A stretch of DNA of 64,000 bases from Salinibacter altiplanensis (GCF_002894645.1 NZ_NCQY01000002.1:212901-276900), one strand, 5' to 3'; counted from the stretch's first letter, positions 45,282-53,749 are shown. A program made the numbers and translations. Notes: generated from the sequence alone by a model not told the origin.

Positions 45282-45659
45282 ATGTCCGACGACGTGGTTG
45301 CCCAAGTGATTCTCCGTTCTGCGGATGGGTCTTCGGTGTTAGATCCGGATGAGCCCATTACGTCGGAAACCGTAGACTCGCATCGAGTCGAGAGCCACGT
45401 AATCGAACGCGCGAAAGAGGCCCTCCGTGATCTTGGGTTCGAGGTGGTTCAGGCCAGCGAGGTGGGGCTCTCGATTTCGGGGGACAAGGAACGGTTCGAG
45501 GAAGTGTTCGACACCACGCTGAAAGCGCGCCCGGGGTCTACCGATGCGGACACAAGCCGAGGACAGGTGTACGAGGCGACAGCGCCGGTCCAGATTCCTG
45601 AAGAGCTGTCGTCCCTCGTGGACGATGTTGCGTTTCCGGTTTCCCCCGAGTTTCACTAG
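45282..45659 (+). CDS. Free-standing subtilase propeptide-like protein (cytoplasmic)
   Basis: A 125-residue acidic protein without a signal peptide. It aligns by eye along nearly its whole length with the first ~137 residues of the protease encoded next. DEPITSETVDS matches TEEPITGGNVDE, AKEALRDLGFEVVQ matches AERELRELGFRVLD, EEVFDTTLKA matches QDVFGVALKG, and both stretches end in PEFH (PVSPEFH-stop here). So this gene encodes the pro-region alone. The start is ATG 45282, parallel to the protease N-terminus MSD; ATG 45267 is the alternative. A role as inhibitor or folding partner of the protease is inferred. Confidence 0.82.
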   Translation: MSDDVVAQVILRSADGSSVLDPDEPITSETVDSHRVESHVIERAKEALRDLGFEVVQASEVGLSISGDKERFEEVFDTTLKARPGSTDADTSRGQVYEATAPVQIPEELSSLVDDVAFPVSPEFH

Positions 45660-45722
45660 TTCGTTCGATGGCCACTCGACGTTTATCCTTCATGAACTCC
45701 CTCATAATAGACCAGAGAAACC

Positions 45723-47279
45723 ATGTCTGACGCTGAGGAAAACCCAGAAATCGTCACCATTATCTCGACCAAATCCAAGGGCGGAGTCTCCCTATTCGAC
45801 ACCGAGGAGCCCATTACCGGAGGGAATGTCGACGAGTACAATTCGGATCCGGGGGTTACTGAGGAGGCCGAGCGTGAGCTCCGAGAGCTGGGGTTCCGCG
45901 TCCTCGACGTGAATCCAGCCACCATCTCGGTCGGGGGCTCGGCCGACCTGTGCCAAGACGTGTTTGGGGTGGCTCTGAAGGGCAAGACGAAAGAAGTGTT
46001 TGATGGCGCGGAGGCAGAGTACTTCGACGTGGAAGAGGACGAACAAGAAATGGCCGGAGCGCTGGGGGACTGGGCGGAAGGGGCCACACCAGTTGTCCCT
46101 CCTGAATTCCATGCCGAGAGCCCCATTTCTCCCATTGCGGAGCCTCACTCGGATGCGTACCACTACTTCACAGTCCCCGACGAGGTCGCCACGATCCTCC
46201 GGGCCACCCGTGTGCACCGCAACGCGATTACCGGTTCGAAGATAAAGGTGGCCATGCCGGACACGGGGTTTTACGAACACGAGTTTTACGAACGGCGTGG
46301 CTACCGCACGCGCTCGACAATCCTTGGCCCCGGTGCCAGAAACCCGTCCCAGGACAGCTATGGACACGGCACCGGAGAAGCGGCCAACATCTTCTCGGCC
46401 GCCCCTGATGCCCAGCTAATTCCGGTAAAAATGGGAAACGACGCGGTTGGAGCATTCAACAAGGCCCGGAATCAGAATCCAGACATCATCACCAACAGCT
46501 GGGGCTGGTCGGTGGACCAACCCGGCACGTCCTGGAGGGACATTCGCAACCGCAGTCGCTCCCTGTACAACACGCTGAAGGCGATGGAGGCTGCGATTGC
46601 CAACGCCGTGAACAACGGCATTGTCGTGTGCTTCTCCGCGGGGAATGGGCCGAACGGATACGGCTTCCCGGCCAGCCACCCCGATGTTATTGCCGTCGGG
46701 GGGGTACACGTGAGCTACCCCGACCTGGACCTCGAAGCTTCCAGCTACGCGGCCAGCTTCGACAGCAGCCTGTACTCCGGGCGGCAGGTCCCGGACCTCT
46801 GCGGAATGGTGGGCAATGACTCATCGTCTCTTCCTGCGCCGCTCCTGATGCTTCCCGTTCCGCCCGGAAGCCGGCTCGACACCTCGTCGACCGGGACCGG
46901 GGATGACAGCTGGGGCCTCTTCAGTGGGACATCGGCGGCGGCCCCACAGGTGGCGGGCGTTGTGGCCCTGATGTTGGAGAAGAACAGCTCTCTGAGCCCA
47001 TCTGAGGTGAAGAAAAAGCTTGTCAACCAGGCCGCCAAGGACGTGACGAAGGGCCAGAGTGCAATGGGCGATTCGGCGGGTCCGGGGGACGACGCGGCGA
47101 CCGGTGCGGGAATGGTGGACGCCAAATGGGCCTGGGTCGTGTCCATGGGCGACACGATGGCCCGCTTCTTCGAGGCCACGCCCGAGAAGCGGGAACAGTT
47201 GATCGAGGAAGACGCCGTCCCGGAGATTGACGGGGAGTTTGTAGAAGACATGATGCAGACGCTTCGTTCGCGGTCGTAA
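45723..47279 (+). CDS. Subtilisin-like serine protease without signal peptide
   Basis: A 518-residue S8 peptidase. The pro-region is residues 1-~137. The catalytic domain has Asp180 (VAMPDTGFYEHE), His215 (SYGHGTGEAANI), oxyanion Asn308 (FSAGNGPNG) and Ser404 (SGTSAAAPQVAGVV), so the triad is intact. There is no signal peptide, membrane segment or T9SS tail, so it is either cytoplasmic or exported by an unrecognised route. The C-terminal ~60 residues are helical and acidic (MARFFEATPEKREQLIEED). It starts 63 bases after the propeptide-like gene on the same strand and is probably co-transcribed with it. Confidence 0.9.
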   Translation: MSDAEENPEIVTIISTKSKGGVSLFDTEEPITGGNVDEYNSDPGVTEEAERELRELGFRVLDVNPATISVGGSADLCQDVFGVALKGKTKEVFDGAEAEYFDVEEDEQEMAGALGDWAEGATPVVPPEFHAESPISPIAEPHSDAYHYFTVPDEVATILRATRVHRNAITGSKIKVAMPDTGFYEHEFYERRGYRTRSTILGPGARNPSQDSYGHGTGEAANIFSAAPDAQLIPVKMGNDAVGAFNKARNQNPDIITNSWGWSVDQPGTSWRDIRNRSRSLYNTLKAMEAAIANAVNNGIVVCFSAGNGPNGYGFPASHPDVIAVGGVHVSYPDLDLEASSYAASFDSSLYSGRQVPDLCGMVGNDSSSLPAPLLMLPVPPGSRLDTSSTGTGDDSWGLFSGTSAAAPQVAGVVALMLEKNSSLSPSEVKKKLVNQAAKDVTKGQSAMGDSAGPGDDAATGAGMVDAKWAWVVSMGDTMARFFEATPEKREQLIEEDAVPEIDGEFVEDMMQTLRSRS

Positions 47280-47604
47280 CGGCCCACTTCGGGGGCGGGC
47301 TGCCGGCCGCTACTGCGCTTGGAGGGGCATGCTGGGCTTGAGAGCGACTCGCAGTGCGTGTGCACTGGCCAAGAGGGGATCCTGTATCGCACAGAGCGCC
47401 GATGAGAGCTGGTTGGCTGTCCCTGTGCTAGGGATCCCCTCCGGTGTGTCTGAGCGTGGTGGCCAGCATCTGCGTGCCCGTGCCCGTCGTACCCGGACGG
47501 GAGCCCGTTCCGAAACGGGGCGCTTGCCACGGGGACGGGGCCTGGGAGTAGGCGGCCCGCATCGTTTCCTGCAGATTGTGCGGACCGGTCTCCAGGCCGG
47601 AGCC
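47280..47604. other. Convergent intergenic region, no gene seen
   Basis: About 325 bases between the subtilase and the convergent HhH-GPD gene. It contains complementary blocks AGGGGATCC (about 47373) and GGATCCCCT (about 47444) that could pair, but the loop is long. No coding signal is seen. Confidence 0.45.
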
Positions 47605-48123
47605 CTACGCCGCGTTCGAGAAGTCGCGGTGCCCGAAGTAGTGGAGGACGTATTTGATCTTCGAGGCCTTGGCCGGGCCGAAGCCGGGCAGGTCCTGGAG
47701 GCGCTTTTCGATGGTGTCCAGGTCGGCGCCGTCGTTCCACATGTTCGCCGCGCGGCCGTCATACTCGTCCGCAATGTGGGCGGCCACAGTCTGGGTGTTC
47801 TCCGCCATCTTGTTGACGAAGCGGTGGACGGCGGGGGACTCGGCGAAGTGCTCCTGGAACGGCTCGAAGTCCATCGCGGCGATCTTTTCCATGTCGAGGT
47901 GCCCGAGGCGGTCCTTGAGGCGAAGCGGGCCGGTAAAGGCCGACTCGGCCCGGACGCGCTGGTCGTAGAGCAGGCCGAGGAGGGCGGCGTTCGGGTCGTC
48001 TCGGAGCCGGTCGTCGTCCTCGATCTCGCCGGTCAGGGTGCCCTCTTCCTTAAACCGGTCCATCATGCGGACGAGGCCGCCGGCGAGGTCGCTGTAGTCG
48101 ATGTGGGTGATCTCAACTGCCAT
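47605..48123 (-). CDS. HhH-GPD family protein, uncharacterised
   Basis: A 172-residue protein with a helix-hairpin-helix motif near the C-terminus (LQDLPGFGPAKASKIKYVLH). Its N-terminal part (DPNAALLGLLYDQRVRAESA, then GPLRLKDRLGHLDMEKIAA) matches a short, uncharacterised HhH-GPD-related family, which is smaller than true base-excision glycosylases and lacks their iron-sulfur cluster. A DNA-repair role is guessed from the fold only. The ATG at 48123 is chosen because the upstream extension runs into the 3' end of hemB. It follows hemB by about 95 bases, same strand. Confidence 0.85.
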   Translation of the reverse strand: MAVEITHIDYSDLAGGLVRMMDRFKEEGTLTGEIEDDDRLRDDPNAALLGLLYDQRVRAESAFTGPLRLKDRLGHLDMEKIAAMDFEPFQEHFAESPAVHRFVNKMAENTQTVAAHIADEYDGRAANMWNDGADLDTIEKRLQDLPGFGPAKASKIKYVLHYFGHRDFSNAA

Positions 48124-48217
48124 CTTGAAAGTGCGGATTTTTGTGGATGGGGGATGAGGGTGCAGGTTGAACGTACCTAGGGAGGCGACGAATTCGAAAC
48201 GCATCCCCTGAAACTCG

Positions 48218-49243
48218 TCACTGCTCCAGCCAGCGGGCCGCGTCCTCTGCGAAGTAGGTAAGGATGACATCGGCCCCGGCGCGGCGGATGCCGGTGAGTG
48301 CCTCCAAGGCACAGGCCTTTTCGTCGAGCCAGCCATTCTGGGCGGCGGCCTTGATCATGGCGTACTCGCCGCTCACGTTGTAGGCAGCGACCGGCACATC
48401 GCTGTGCTGCTGGACGCGGTGGATGACGTCGAGGTAGGGAAGGGCCGGCTTGACCATCACCATGTCGGCCCCTTCGTCGAGGTCGAGCATGAGCTCGCGG
48501 ACGGCCTCCTCGCCGTTTGCCGGGTCCATCTGGTAGGTGTCCTTGTTCTCGGGGATGTCCTTGGCCGGCGCGTTCGCCGCGTCTTCGGGGGCGGAGTCGA
48601 GCGCGTCGCGGAACGGGCCGTAGTAGTTCGACGAGTACTTGGCGGTGTAGGACAGGAGGGCAACATCGGTGTGCCCGGCGGAGTCGAGCGCGTCGCGGAG
48701 GGCGCCCACGCGCCCATCCATCATGTCGGACGGAGCAATGACGTCGGCCCCGGCCTCGGCGTGGAGCACCGCCATCTGACACATCACCTGAATGGTCGCG
48801 TCGTTGTCGATGATGCCGTCTCGCACGATCCCGTCGTGGCCGTCGCTGTTGTAGGGGTCGAGGGCGGTGTCGGTAATCACCATCAGCTCCGGCACGGCCT
48901 TCTTGAGGGCCCGAATGGCGTTCGGATAGAGATGATCGGGGTCGAGGGCGTGCCCGGCGTCCGGGGTCTTCAGGCCGTCGGGAATGGCGGGGAAGAGGGC
49001 AATGGCTGGAATCCCGAGGGCATCTAGTGTCTCCGCATGGTCGACGAGCCGGTCGACCGTGTGGCGGTACGTGTCCGGCATCGACGGGACTTCCTCTCGA
49101 TTGTTCTCGCCGTCCATCACGAACTGCGGAGCAATCAAGTGGTCCGTCGACAGCCGTGTCTCCCGGGCCATGCGGCGGATGTTCGCGGTCCTGCGCAGTC
49201 GGCGGGGACGGGAGGAAATGTCGTAGTCAGACGAGACGGCCAT
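48218..49243 (-). CDS. hemB: Delta-aminolevulinic acid dehydratase (porphobilinogen synthase)
   Basis: A 341-residue HemB enzyme of tetrapyrrole synthesis, which condenses two aminolevulinate molecules into porphobilinogen. The two active-site lysines are in SYTAKYSSNYYGPFRDALDS and MVMVKPALPYLDVIH. VITDTALDPYNSDGHDGIV has Asp/Ala where zinc enzymes have cysteines, so this is the Mg-dependent, zinc-free type. AEAGADVIAPSDMMDGRVGA is the allosteric-site region. The start is ATG 49243; the frame continues upstream into the repeat element. It lies just downstream of cysS on the same strand. Confidence 0.97.
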   Translation of the reverse strand: MAVSSDYDISSRPRRLRRTANIRRMARETRLSTDHLIAPQFVMDGENNREEVPSMPDTYRHTVDRLVDHAETLDALGIPAIALFPAIPDGLKTPDAGHALDPDHLYPNAIRALKKAVPELMVITDTALDPYNSDGHDGIVRDGIIDNDATIQVMCQMAVLHAEAGADVIAPSDMMDGRVGALRDALDSAGHTDVALLSYTAKYSSNYYGPFRDALDSAPEDAANAPAKDIPENKDTYQMDPANGEEAVRELMLDLDEGADMVMVKPALPYLDVIHRVQQHSDVPVAAYNVSGEYAMIKAAAQNGWLDEKACALEALTGIRRAGADVILTYFAEDAARWLEQ

Positions 49244-49290
49244 GAGCGAATCAAGAGTAATGTGCAACGCAAGAACTACGAAGGGGGGCC

Positions 49291-49360
49291 GTGATGCGTG
49301 CCCCGTGATGCGTAACATCAGTGAACATTGCCTTCTTCACCCATCACGGGGCATCACTCA
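49291..49360. repeat. REP-like inverted repeat with TGCCCCGTGATG core
   Basis: The left arm GTGATGCGTGCCCCGTGATG (49291-49310) pairs imperfectly with the right arm CACCCATCACGGGGCATCAC (49338-49357), with a loop of about 30 bases. The same GTGATG/TCACG word style is used at 2832-2933. It sits directly after the cysS stop codon and before hemB. Confidence 0.65.
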
Positions 49361-49361
49361 T

Positions 49362-50912
49362 TCAGCCCACTTCTATCGTCCGCCGCCACTCGGTGCCGTC
49401 GGGGGTGTCCATCACCTCGATGCCTAGGGCCTCCAGCGTGTCGCGGATGGCGTCGGCGCGGGCGTACTCGCCCTCGGTGCGGGCGGCCTCTCGGTCCTCC
49501 AGAAGCGTGTTGATGGAGCTGGACAGGTGGCCGGCCGATAGGCCGTCCTGGGAGCCATCGTCGGTGGCCGGCTCTGCGTCGTGCTCGGACTCGACGATGC
49601 CGAGCAGGGCGTTCGTGCGGTCGAGCCAGTTGCGGGCGCTCCGGGCCGCGTCCCCACTAAGGCGGTCCGTCTGTTCGATGGCCTTCACACCCTCCAGGGC
49701 GGCGGCCGTGGCGGCGGGGGTGTTGAGGTCGTCGCACATGGCCTCCAGGGTCCGCTCGTGAATGGCCCCGAGACGGTCGCCCAGGTGGTCGGGGCCGGCG
49801 GCGTCGGCCTCCAACGCCTCTTCGACCCGTTCGGCCGCGTCCTGATACCGGCGGACGTGGCGGGCGGCGGTGTGGAGGGCATCGAGCGTGAAGTTGAACG
49901 GCTTCCGGTACTGGCCCTGCATCAGGGTGTAGCGGAGGGCAAGCGGATCGATGCCCCCCTGTTCCCGAACCGAGTCCGGCACGTGCTTGTCATTCGGGCC
50001 CGGCGCGATGAGGTCACGGACGGTGTAGAAGTTGCCCGTCGACTTCGACATCTTCTCGCCCTCCACCTGCAAGAAGCGGGTGTGTACCCAGTAGTTGACG
50101 ACGGGGTGCCCGGCGAGGGACTGATTCTGCGCGATCTCACACTCGTGGTGGGGAAAAATCAAGTCTTCCCCCCCAGTGTGGAGGTCAAATCGGTCGCCGA
50201 GGTACTGCATGCCCATCACCGAGCACTCGATGTGCCATCCGGGGTAGCCCCAGCCCCAGGGGCTGTGCCAGTGCATAAGGTGATCGGGGTCGTGCTTCCA
50301 GAGCGCGAAGTCGCGCGGATCGTGCTTCTCGGGGTCCTCCACCACGTCGCGGTCCGTGGCCTCCAGCTGTTGCGCCTCCGTGTTGCCGCTGAGGTGGCCG
50401 TAGTCGTCGACGCTCTCGACGGAGAAATAGACGCCCTGCTCCGTCGTATAGGCGTGGCCCGTCTCGACGAGCTCAATGACAGCCTCCAGTTGGTCCGTGA
50501 CGTGCTCCGTAGCACGGGGCCGCACCTCCGGCTCGCGCAGGTTGAGGGCCCCCCAGTCCTCCAGGAACGCCTCCGTGTAGTGGCGGGCGAGGTCGTAGAT
50601 GTTGGCGAACCGCTCCCCCTCCCGCTCCAGGGCCCGTTGCATCTTGTCCTCGCCCCCCGGGTCCACGAGGTCGTCCTGCGTGAGGTGCCCCACGTCCGTG
50701 ATGTTGCTCACGTTGGTCACGTCCCACCCGATCGCCTCGGCCGTGCGCCGGATGAGGTCGGCCGTGAGAAACGACCGGAAGTTGCCGATGTGGGCGTACA
50801 TGTACACCGTCGGCCCACAGCTGTAGAAGCGGAGGTGCTCCTCCTCGATCGGCTCGACCGGCTCGGTCTCGTGCGTCAGCGTGTTGTAAAGGCGGAATGT
50901 GGGCGATGGCAT
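49362..50912 (-). CDS. cysS: Cysteinyl-tRNA synthetase
   Basis: A 516-residue class I aminoacyl-tRNA synthetase. The N-terminal [19 protein letters not shown] includes the zinc-ligand Cys and the HIGH-type signature (HIGN); a further zinc region is GWHIECSVM, followed by [18 protein letters not shown]. The KMSKS loop is [14 protein letters not shown]. The C-terminal anticodon domain (from about residue 370) is normal in length. The ATG at 50912 gives the usual N-terminus ([10 protein letters not shown]). A REP-like element separates it from hemB downstream; co-transcription is possible. Confidence 0.97.
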   Translation of the reverse strand: MPSPTFRLYNTLTHETEPVEPIEEEHLRFYSCGPTVYMYAHIGNFRSFLTADLIRRTAEAIGWDVTNVSNITDVGHLTQDDLVDPGGEDKMQRALEREGERFANIYDLARHYTEAFLEDWGALNLREPEVRPRATEHVTDQLEAVIELVETGHAYTTEQGVYFSVESVDDYGHLSGNTEAQQLEATDRDVVEDPEKHDPRDFALWKHDPDHLMHWHSPWGWGYPGWHIECSVMGMQYLGDRFDLHTGGEDLIFPHHECEIAQNQSLAGHPVVNYWVHTRFLQVEGEKMSKSTGNFYTVRDLIAPGPNDKHVPDSVREQGGIDPLALRYTLMQGQYRKPFNFTLDALHTAARHVRRYQDAAERVEEALEADAAGPDHLGDRLGAIHERTLEAMCDDLNTPAATAAALEGVKAIEQTDRLSGDAARSARNWLDRTNALLGIVESEHDAEPATDDGSQDGLSAGHLSSSINTLLEDREAARTEGEYARADAIRDTLEALGIEVMDTPDGTEWRRTIEVG

Positions 50913-51078
50913 GTGCGGGTGGACGGGCGGCGGGATGAGAAGAGGTTGTGACTGAAGGACCCGCTCGGCTGTACCTCGTGCCCCGTGGATTGTGCCATGA
51001 CTTCCACGTGGACCGAAGAAGAGACGAGTGGAAAATCGTGAGGCTGGGAAGGGAATGGGCGGGACAGAGTCATTGCAA

Positions 51079-51435
51079 TTATCCCGTCGACTCCACGTCG
51101 TCGGCGTCCCACCGATCGGCCTCGTCGCGGAGGGCCTGTAGGTCGTCCCAGTAGCGGGCGATCGTGCGACGGCCGTTCTCGCTCAGCGACACGGTTGTCA
51201 CGGGCGTCTTGTCCTCAAATGACTTGTCCACGTCCACCAGGCTCGCCTCTTCGAGCCGCGACAGGTGGCTCGAGAGGTTGCCCCGCGTGAGGCCCGTCAG
51301 GCGCTGTAGGAATGTGAAGTCGGCCTGTCCGCACGACGAGAGGGCCGTGAGGATTGACAGCCGCGCGGGCTCGTGGATCAGCTTATCCAGTTCGGCGAGA
51401 TGCTCAAAAGGCACGTCGGAGTCCGAATCACTCAT
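51079..51435 (-). CDS. Winged-helix transcriptional regulator (HTH_34/ArsR-like)
   Basis: A 118-residue DNA-binding protein. LDKLIHEPARLSILTALSS opens the winged helix, DFTFLQRLTGLTRGNLSSHL holds the recognition helix, and SRLEEASLVDVDKSFEDKTP forms the wing; these match the small single-domain family usually annotated as winged-helix (PF13601-type). No metal-binding cysteines are evident. The start overlaps the end of the upstream membrane-protein gene by 8 bases, so the two are translationally coupled. It is likely a repressor of its own operon through the palindromes at 52143-52222 (inference). Confidence 0.88.
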   Translation of the reverse strand: MSDSDSDVPFEHLAELDKLIHEPARLSILTALSSCGQADFTFLQRLTGLTRGNLSSHLSRLEEASLVDVDKSFEDKTPVTTVSLSENGRRTIARYWDDLQALRDEADRWDADDVESTG

Positions 51436-52108
51436 CGGCGCTCACCTCCCTCGTGTCGTGTATCGGGCCGAGGGTGCTGACGAGGAGGCGATGATTGTAA
51501 AGACCAACGCCGAGGAGGACGGCTCCCAGGAGCCCGTAGTTCACGGCCTGCACCAGGACCATGTTGGTCGTGATCAGAGGGAGAAGGGGGGCTAGGAAGA
51601 GAAGAGCGCCCGTCGTCGCGTACGTCCAGCGAAGATGAGGAAGTGGTGCCGGCAGGCTCGCAACAATCAGCAACCACCCTGGGAAGAACACGAGGAAATG
51701 GTTGTCGCCGAGGGGAGTGTGCTGCGGAATGTAAAACGTAATGAGTGCAATCCAGCAGAAGGCCCCTGTCAAGAGGGGGACGAAGGTCCATGCCGAGAAT
51801 ACATTCGGGGTTCCGAGGGGACTCCCGGGTCCCTCTCGGTTTCGGACCCGCCCGTATGTGCTCTCGTAGCGTCGGTGCATGTACCACACCCACGGAGACG
51901 TGAGAACGAGGAGGGCAAACGCCCCGAGGGGCGCCCCATAAATCAGCATCTGGGGACGCACGAGCAGACCCCCGAGCACGCCGAGAAGAAGCAATCCCCC
52001 TGCAGGCGCGTAGCAGAGCCCCTTCAGTTGATGATAGTATTGAGTGAAGAACCAGACCTGGTCTGGAGAGCGAGGCGGGTCCGACGCGCGTGCTTCCGCA
52101 GAAGACAT
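51428..52108 (-). CDS. Membrane protein of unknown function, operon partner of the winged-helix regulator
   Basis: A 226-residue protein with about six membrane helices (for example GGLLLLGVLGGLLVRPQMLI, FALLVLTSPWVWYMHRRYES, GALLFLAPLLPLITT and NYGLLGAVLLGVGLYNH). The start is taken at the ATG giving MSSAEARASD; a longer frame to 52159 would include the proximal palindrome region and is less likely. It is the first gene of a two-gene operon with the regulator. Membrane protein/winged-helix pairs of this kind are common, and the regulator usually controls the pair. The function is unknown. Confidence 0.8.
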   Translation of the reverse strand: MSSAEARASDPPRSPDQVWFFTQYYHQLKGLCYAPAGGLLLLGVLGGLLVRPQMLIYGAPLGAFALLVLTSPWVWYMHRRYESTYGRVRNREGPGSPLGTPNVFSAWTFVPLLTGAFCWIALITFYIPQHTPLGDNHFLVFFPGWLLIVASLPAPLPHLRWTYATTGALLFLAPLLPLITTNMVLVQAVNYGLLGAVLLGVGLYNHRLLVSTLGPIHDTREVSADE

Positions 52109-52142
52109 CGGACGAAGAGAGACCTGTTGAAGAAGACGACTT

Positions 52143-52222
52143 GTTTGCGCTACAAACATCCGTCGAAGACAAATTCGCTCGGGTGGGTCGATGTTCCAGG
52201 CAAACCTGTTTGTGCCACAAAC
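52143..52222. promoter_or_regulatory. Two near-identical 15-bp palindromes, candidate operators
   Basis: GTTTGCGCTACAAAC (52143-52157) and GTTTGTGCCACAAAC (52208-52222) share 13 of 15 bases (consensus GTTTGYGCYACAAAC), with centres 65 bases apart (about six helical turns). The second is perfect around one central base and overlaps a further inverted repeat CAAACCTGTTTG. They lie 35 and 100 bases upstream of the membrane-protein start codon. The regulator encoded in that operon is the obvious candidate binder. Confidence 0.7.
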
Positions 52223-52270
52223 CCAACACGTCTACCCGAGGGAGTCGACCCGACAGGAGGGCAAGCAGCT

Positions 52271-52588
52271 TCATCGCCGTTCTTCTGTGGCCTGCGGTCG
52301 ATAGTCCGAGGCCGGATGCTCTTCTCCAAAATGCTCTTCTCCAAACCACCGGGGCGGGTCGTAGCCGTGCCCGCCCCACGGGTGGCATCGAAGCAGCCGA
52401 TGAATGGTGAGCACCAAGCCCTTGAGCACGCCGTATTCCCGAAACGCCTGGATCGCGTAGGTGGAGCAGGTGGGATGGAACCGGCACGTGCGGCCTAGGT
52501 GGGGAGACAGCAGGAGCTGGTACGCCTGCACCAGTCCGATGAGGAGAAGACGCGGGACCCGAAGTAGAAACGAGAGAACGCGGTGCAT
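52271..52588 (-). CDS. yidD: Membrane protein insertion efficiency factor
   Basis: A 105-residue YidD protein, which assists the YidC insertase at the inner membrane. The core motif is [20 protein letters not shown], then [19 protein letters not shown] and the final [11 protein letters not shown], all standard. The start at ATG 52588 ([10 protein letters not shown]) is preferred over the longer frame. The gene is not next to yidC/rnpA/rpmH as it often is. A 15-bp in-frame tandem duplication (52316-52345) after the conserved core makes the peptide repeat [10 protein letters not shown]. It is divergent from hisI. Confidence 0.95.
   Translation of the reverse strand: MHRVLSFLLRVPRLLLIGLVQAYQLLLSPHLGRTCRFHPTCSTYAIQAFREYGVLKGLVLTIHRLLRCHPWGGHGYDPPRWFGEEHFGEEHPASDYRPQATEERR
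52316..52345. repeat. 15-bp tandem duplication inside yidD
   Basis: ATGCTCTTCTCCAAA occurs twice in a row (52316-52330 and 52331-52345). It is in frame and falls in the non-conserved C-terminal tail of YidD, so the protein should stay functional. Confidence 0.9.
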
Positions 52589-52688
52589 CGGGAGGGCGAA
52601 CAGTGATTGACAGGGTCTACAGAACAGCACGCATGGAGAAGAAGTTCGACGGTGCAGCTTGCCCTATTCTTCCTAAGATCAACGCCCC

Positions 52689-53078
52689 ATGCCCAGTCCG
52701 AATGCTCTCCTTGACGCCGTCGCGTTCGACGACGACGGCCTCGTCCCCGCCATCGCCCAGGATGCCGAGACCGACCAGGTGCTCATGATGGCGTACATGA
52801 CGGCCGACACGCTGCAGGAGACCCTAGATACAGGCCGGATGGTCTACTGGAGCCGCTCGCGACAAGAGCGATGGGTGAAGGGACAGACGAGTGGCCACGC
52901 CCAGGACGTAGAGGAGGTTCGGCTCGACTGCGACGGCGACACGCTGCTCTTCAAGGTACAGCAGGATGGCGGGGCGTGCCACACCGGCTTCCGGTCGTGC
53001 TTTCACCGCCGGGGTGACGGCGACGGCTGGACGGTCGATGGTGAGAAGGTATTCGACCCGGACGCGGTGTACGAGTAG
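52689..53078 (+). CDS. hisI: Phosphoribosyl-AMP cyclohydrolase
   Basis: A 129-residue HisI enzyme, the third step of histidine synthesis. It carries [37 protein letters not shown] and the metal ligands in [20 protein letters not shown], with a second set in [10 protein letters not shown]. The length is that of the cyclohydrolase domain alone; no HisE (pyrophosphohydrolase) domain is fused, so HisE must be encoded elsewhere. No other his gene is nearby. It is divergent from yidD. Confidence 0.96.
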   Translation: MPSPNALLDAVAFDDDGLVPAIAQDAETDQVLMMAYMTADTLQETLDTGRMVYWSRSRQERWVKGQTSGHAQDVEEVRLDCDGDTLLFKVQQDGGACHTGFRSCFHRRGDGDGWTVDGEKVFDPDAVYE

Positions 53079-53089
53079 GACTACGACGT

Positions 53090-53550
53090 CGATGTCGGCG
53101 TGGGGGACGACTGGGAGGGAGGCGTAACATGTGCCTGGGAAGACCACCAGGGCCACAGGCCACACCAGGACGGGAAACATGGCGGGCGAAAGGTACAAGT
53201 TGCCGGTGGCGCTCATCAGCCCCGCGGCCACCCGCAAACACGCCGGGTCCCGTCGTGCGGGGCCATAGGACCAGAAAGCCATAGGACCAGAAAAGTGAGG
53301 GGCAGCCCGAGCGTCGCCCCGAGCCCGACGAAGGCAAAGTCGATGATGTCGAAGATCGTCCTGGGCCGCGAGTAGGCCAGGGCGACCCCGAGCAGGGCCA
53401 TCATGCTCACAGTGGCCGGGTGCCCACACCGCGGCCGGCGAGCATGTAATCTGCGAGCCGTTGGGTCTCGCTTCGGAGAAAGAAATAGCCCCCGATGCCC
53501 ACGAGGACGAAGAGATGCAGCCCGACTGTCGGTGAGAGGCCGATCGACAT
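53090..53550 (-). pseudogene. Sodium:solute symporter (SSS/PutP-like) pseudogene
   Basis: Decayed transporter gene. From ATG 53550, 47 codons read like an SSS N-terminus: one membrane helix (LFVLVGIGGYFFL), then TQRLADYMLAGRGVG, before a TGA at 53407-53409. Immediately after the stop the sequence continues as MMALLGVALAYS and IFDIIDFAFVGLGATLG, which belongs near residue 400 of a normal ~500-residue symporter, so about 330-340 codons have been lost. A 16-bp tandem duplication (53263-53294) then shifts the frame. Deleting one copy restores LTFLVLWPRTTGPGVFAG. A further indel leads to LMSATGNLYLSPAMF. Confidence 0.8.
53263..53294. repeat. 16-bp tandem duplication causing a frameshift
   Basis: CCATAGGACCAGAAAG (53263-53278) is followed at once by CCATAGGACCAGAAAA (53279-53294). 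Sixteen bases are not a multiple of three, so the duplication shifts the reading frame of the symporter remnant that it interrupts. Confidence 0.9.
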
Positions 53551-53556
53551 GGGCGA

Positions 53557-53706
53557 CTACGACGCGGACGGGCGACGGCCGAAAACTGTCCCGTGCTCGC
53601 TGGCTCGGTCCGTATCCACGCGGTACAGAGCGTAGGCAGGAAGAGAGAGGGCCCCCACGACCGCAAGGGCCGTGGCCGTGCCGAACGGAAGGCCGAGCAG
53701 GGTCAT
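53557..53706 (-). CDS. Small single-helix protein, likely symporter accessory subunit
   Basis: A 49-residue protein too short for routine gene calling. It starts MTLLGLPFGTATALAVVGAL, making one membrane helix of about 20 residues, then a short hydrophilic tail ending GRRPSAS. The stop codon lies six bases before the start of the symporter pseudogene. Small membrane proteins of this kind commonly precede SSS-family symporters and are annotated as accessory subunits. The frame is intact although the symporter is dead, so it may be non-functional or a recent leftover. Confidence 0.6.
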   Translation of the reverse strand: MTLLGLPFGTATALAVVGALSLPAYALYRVDTDRASEHGTVFGRRPSAS

Positions 53707-53749
53707 GCGACGATCAATCCCTGGGTGTGCAAGCAAGAGCGAACAGGGG

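Noticed and set aside
49581-50951. Long plus-strand frame of 456 codons
   Set aside because: Antisense shadow of cysS, which has all the expected synthetase motifs.
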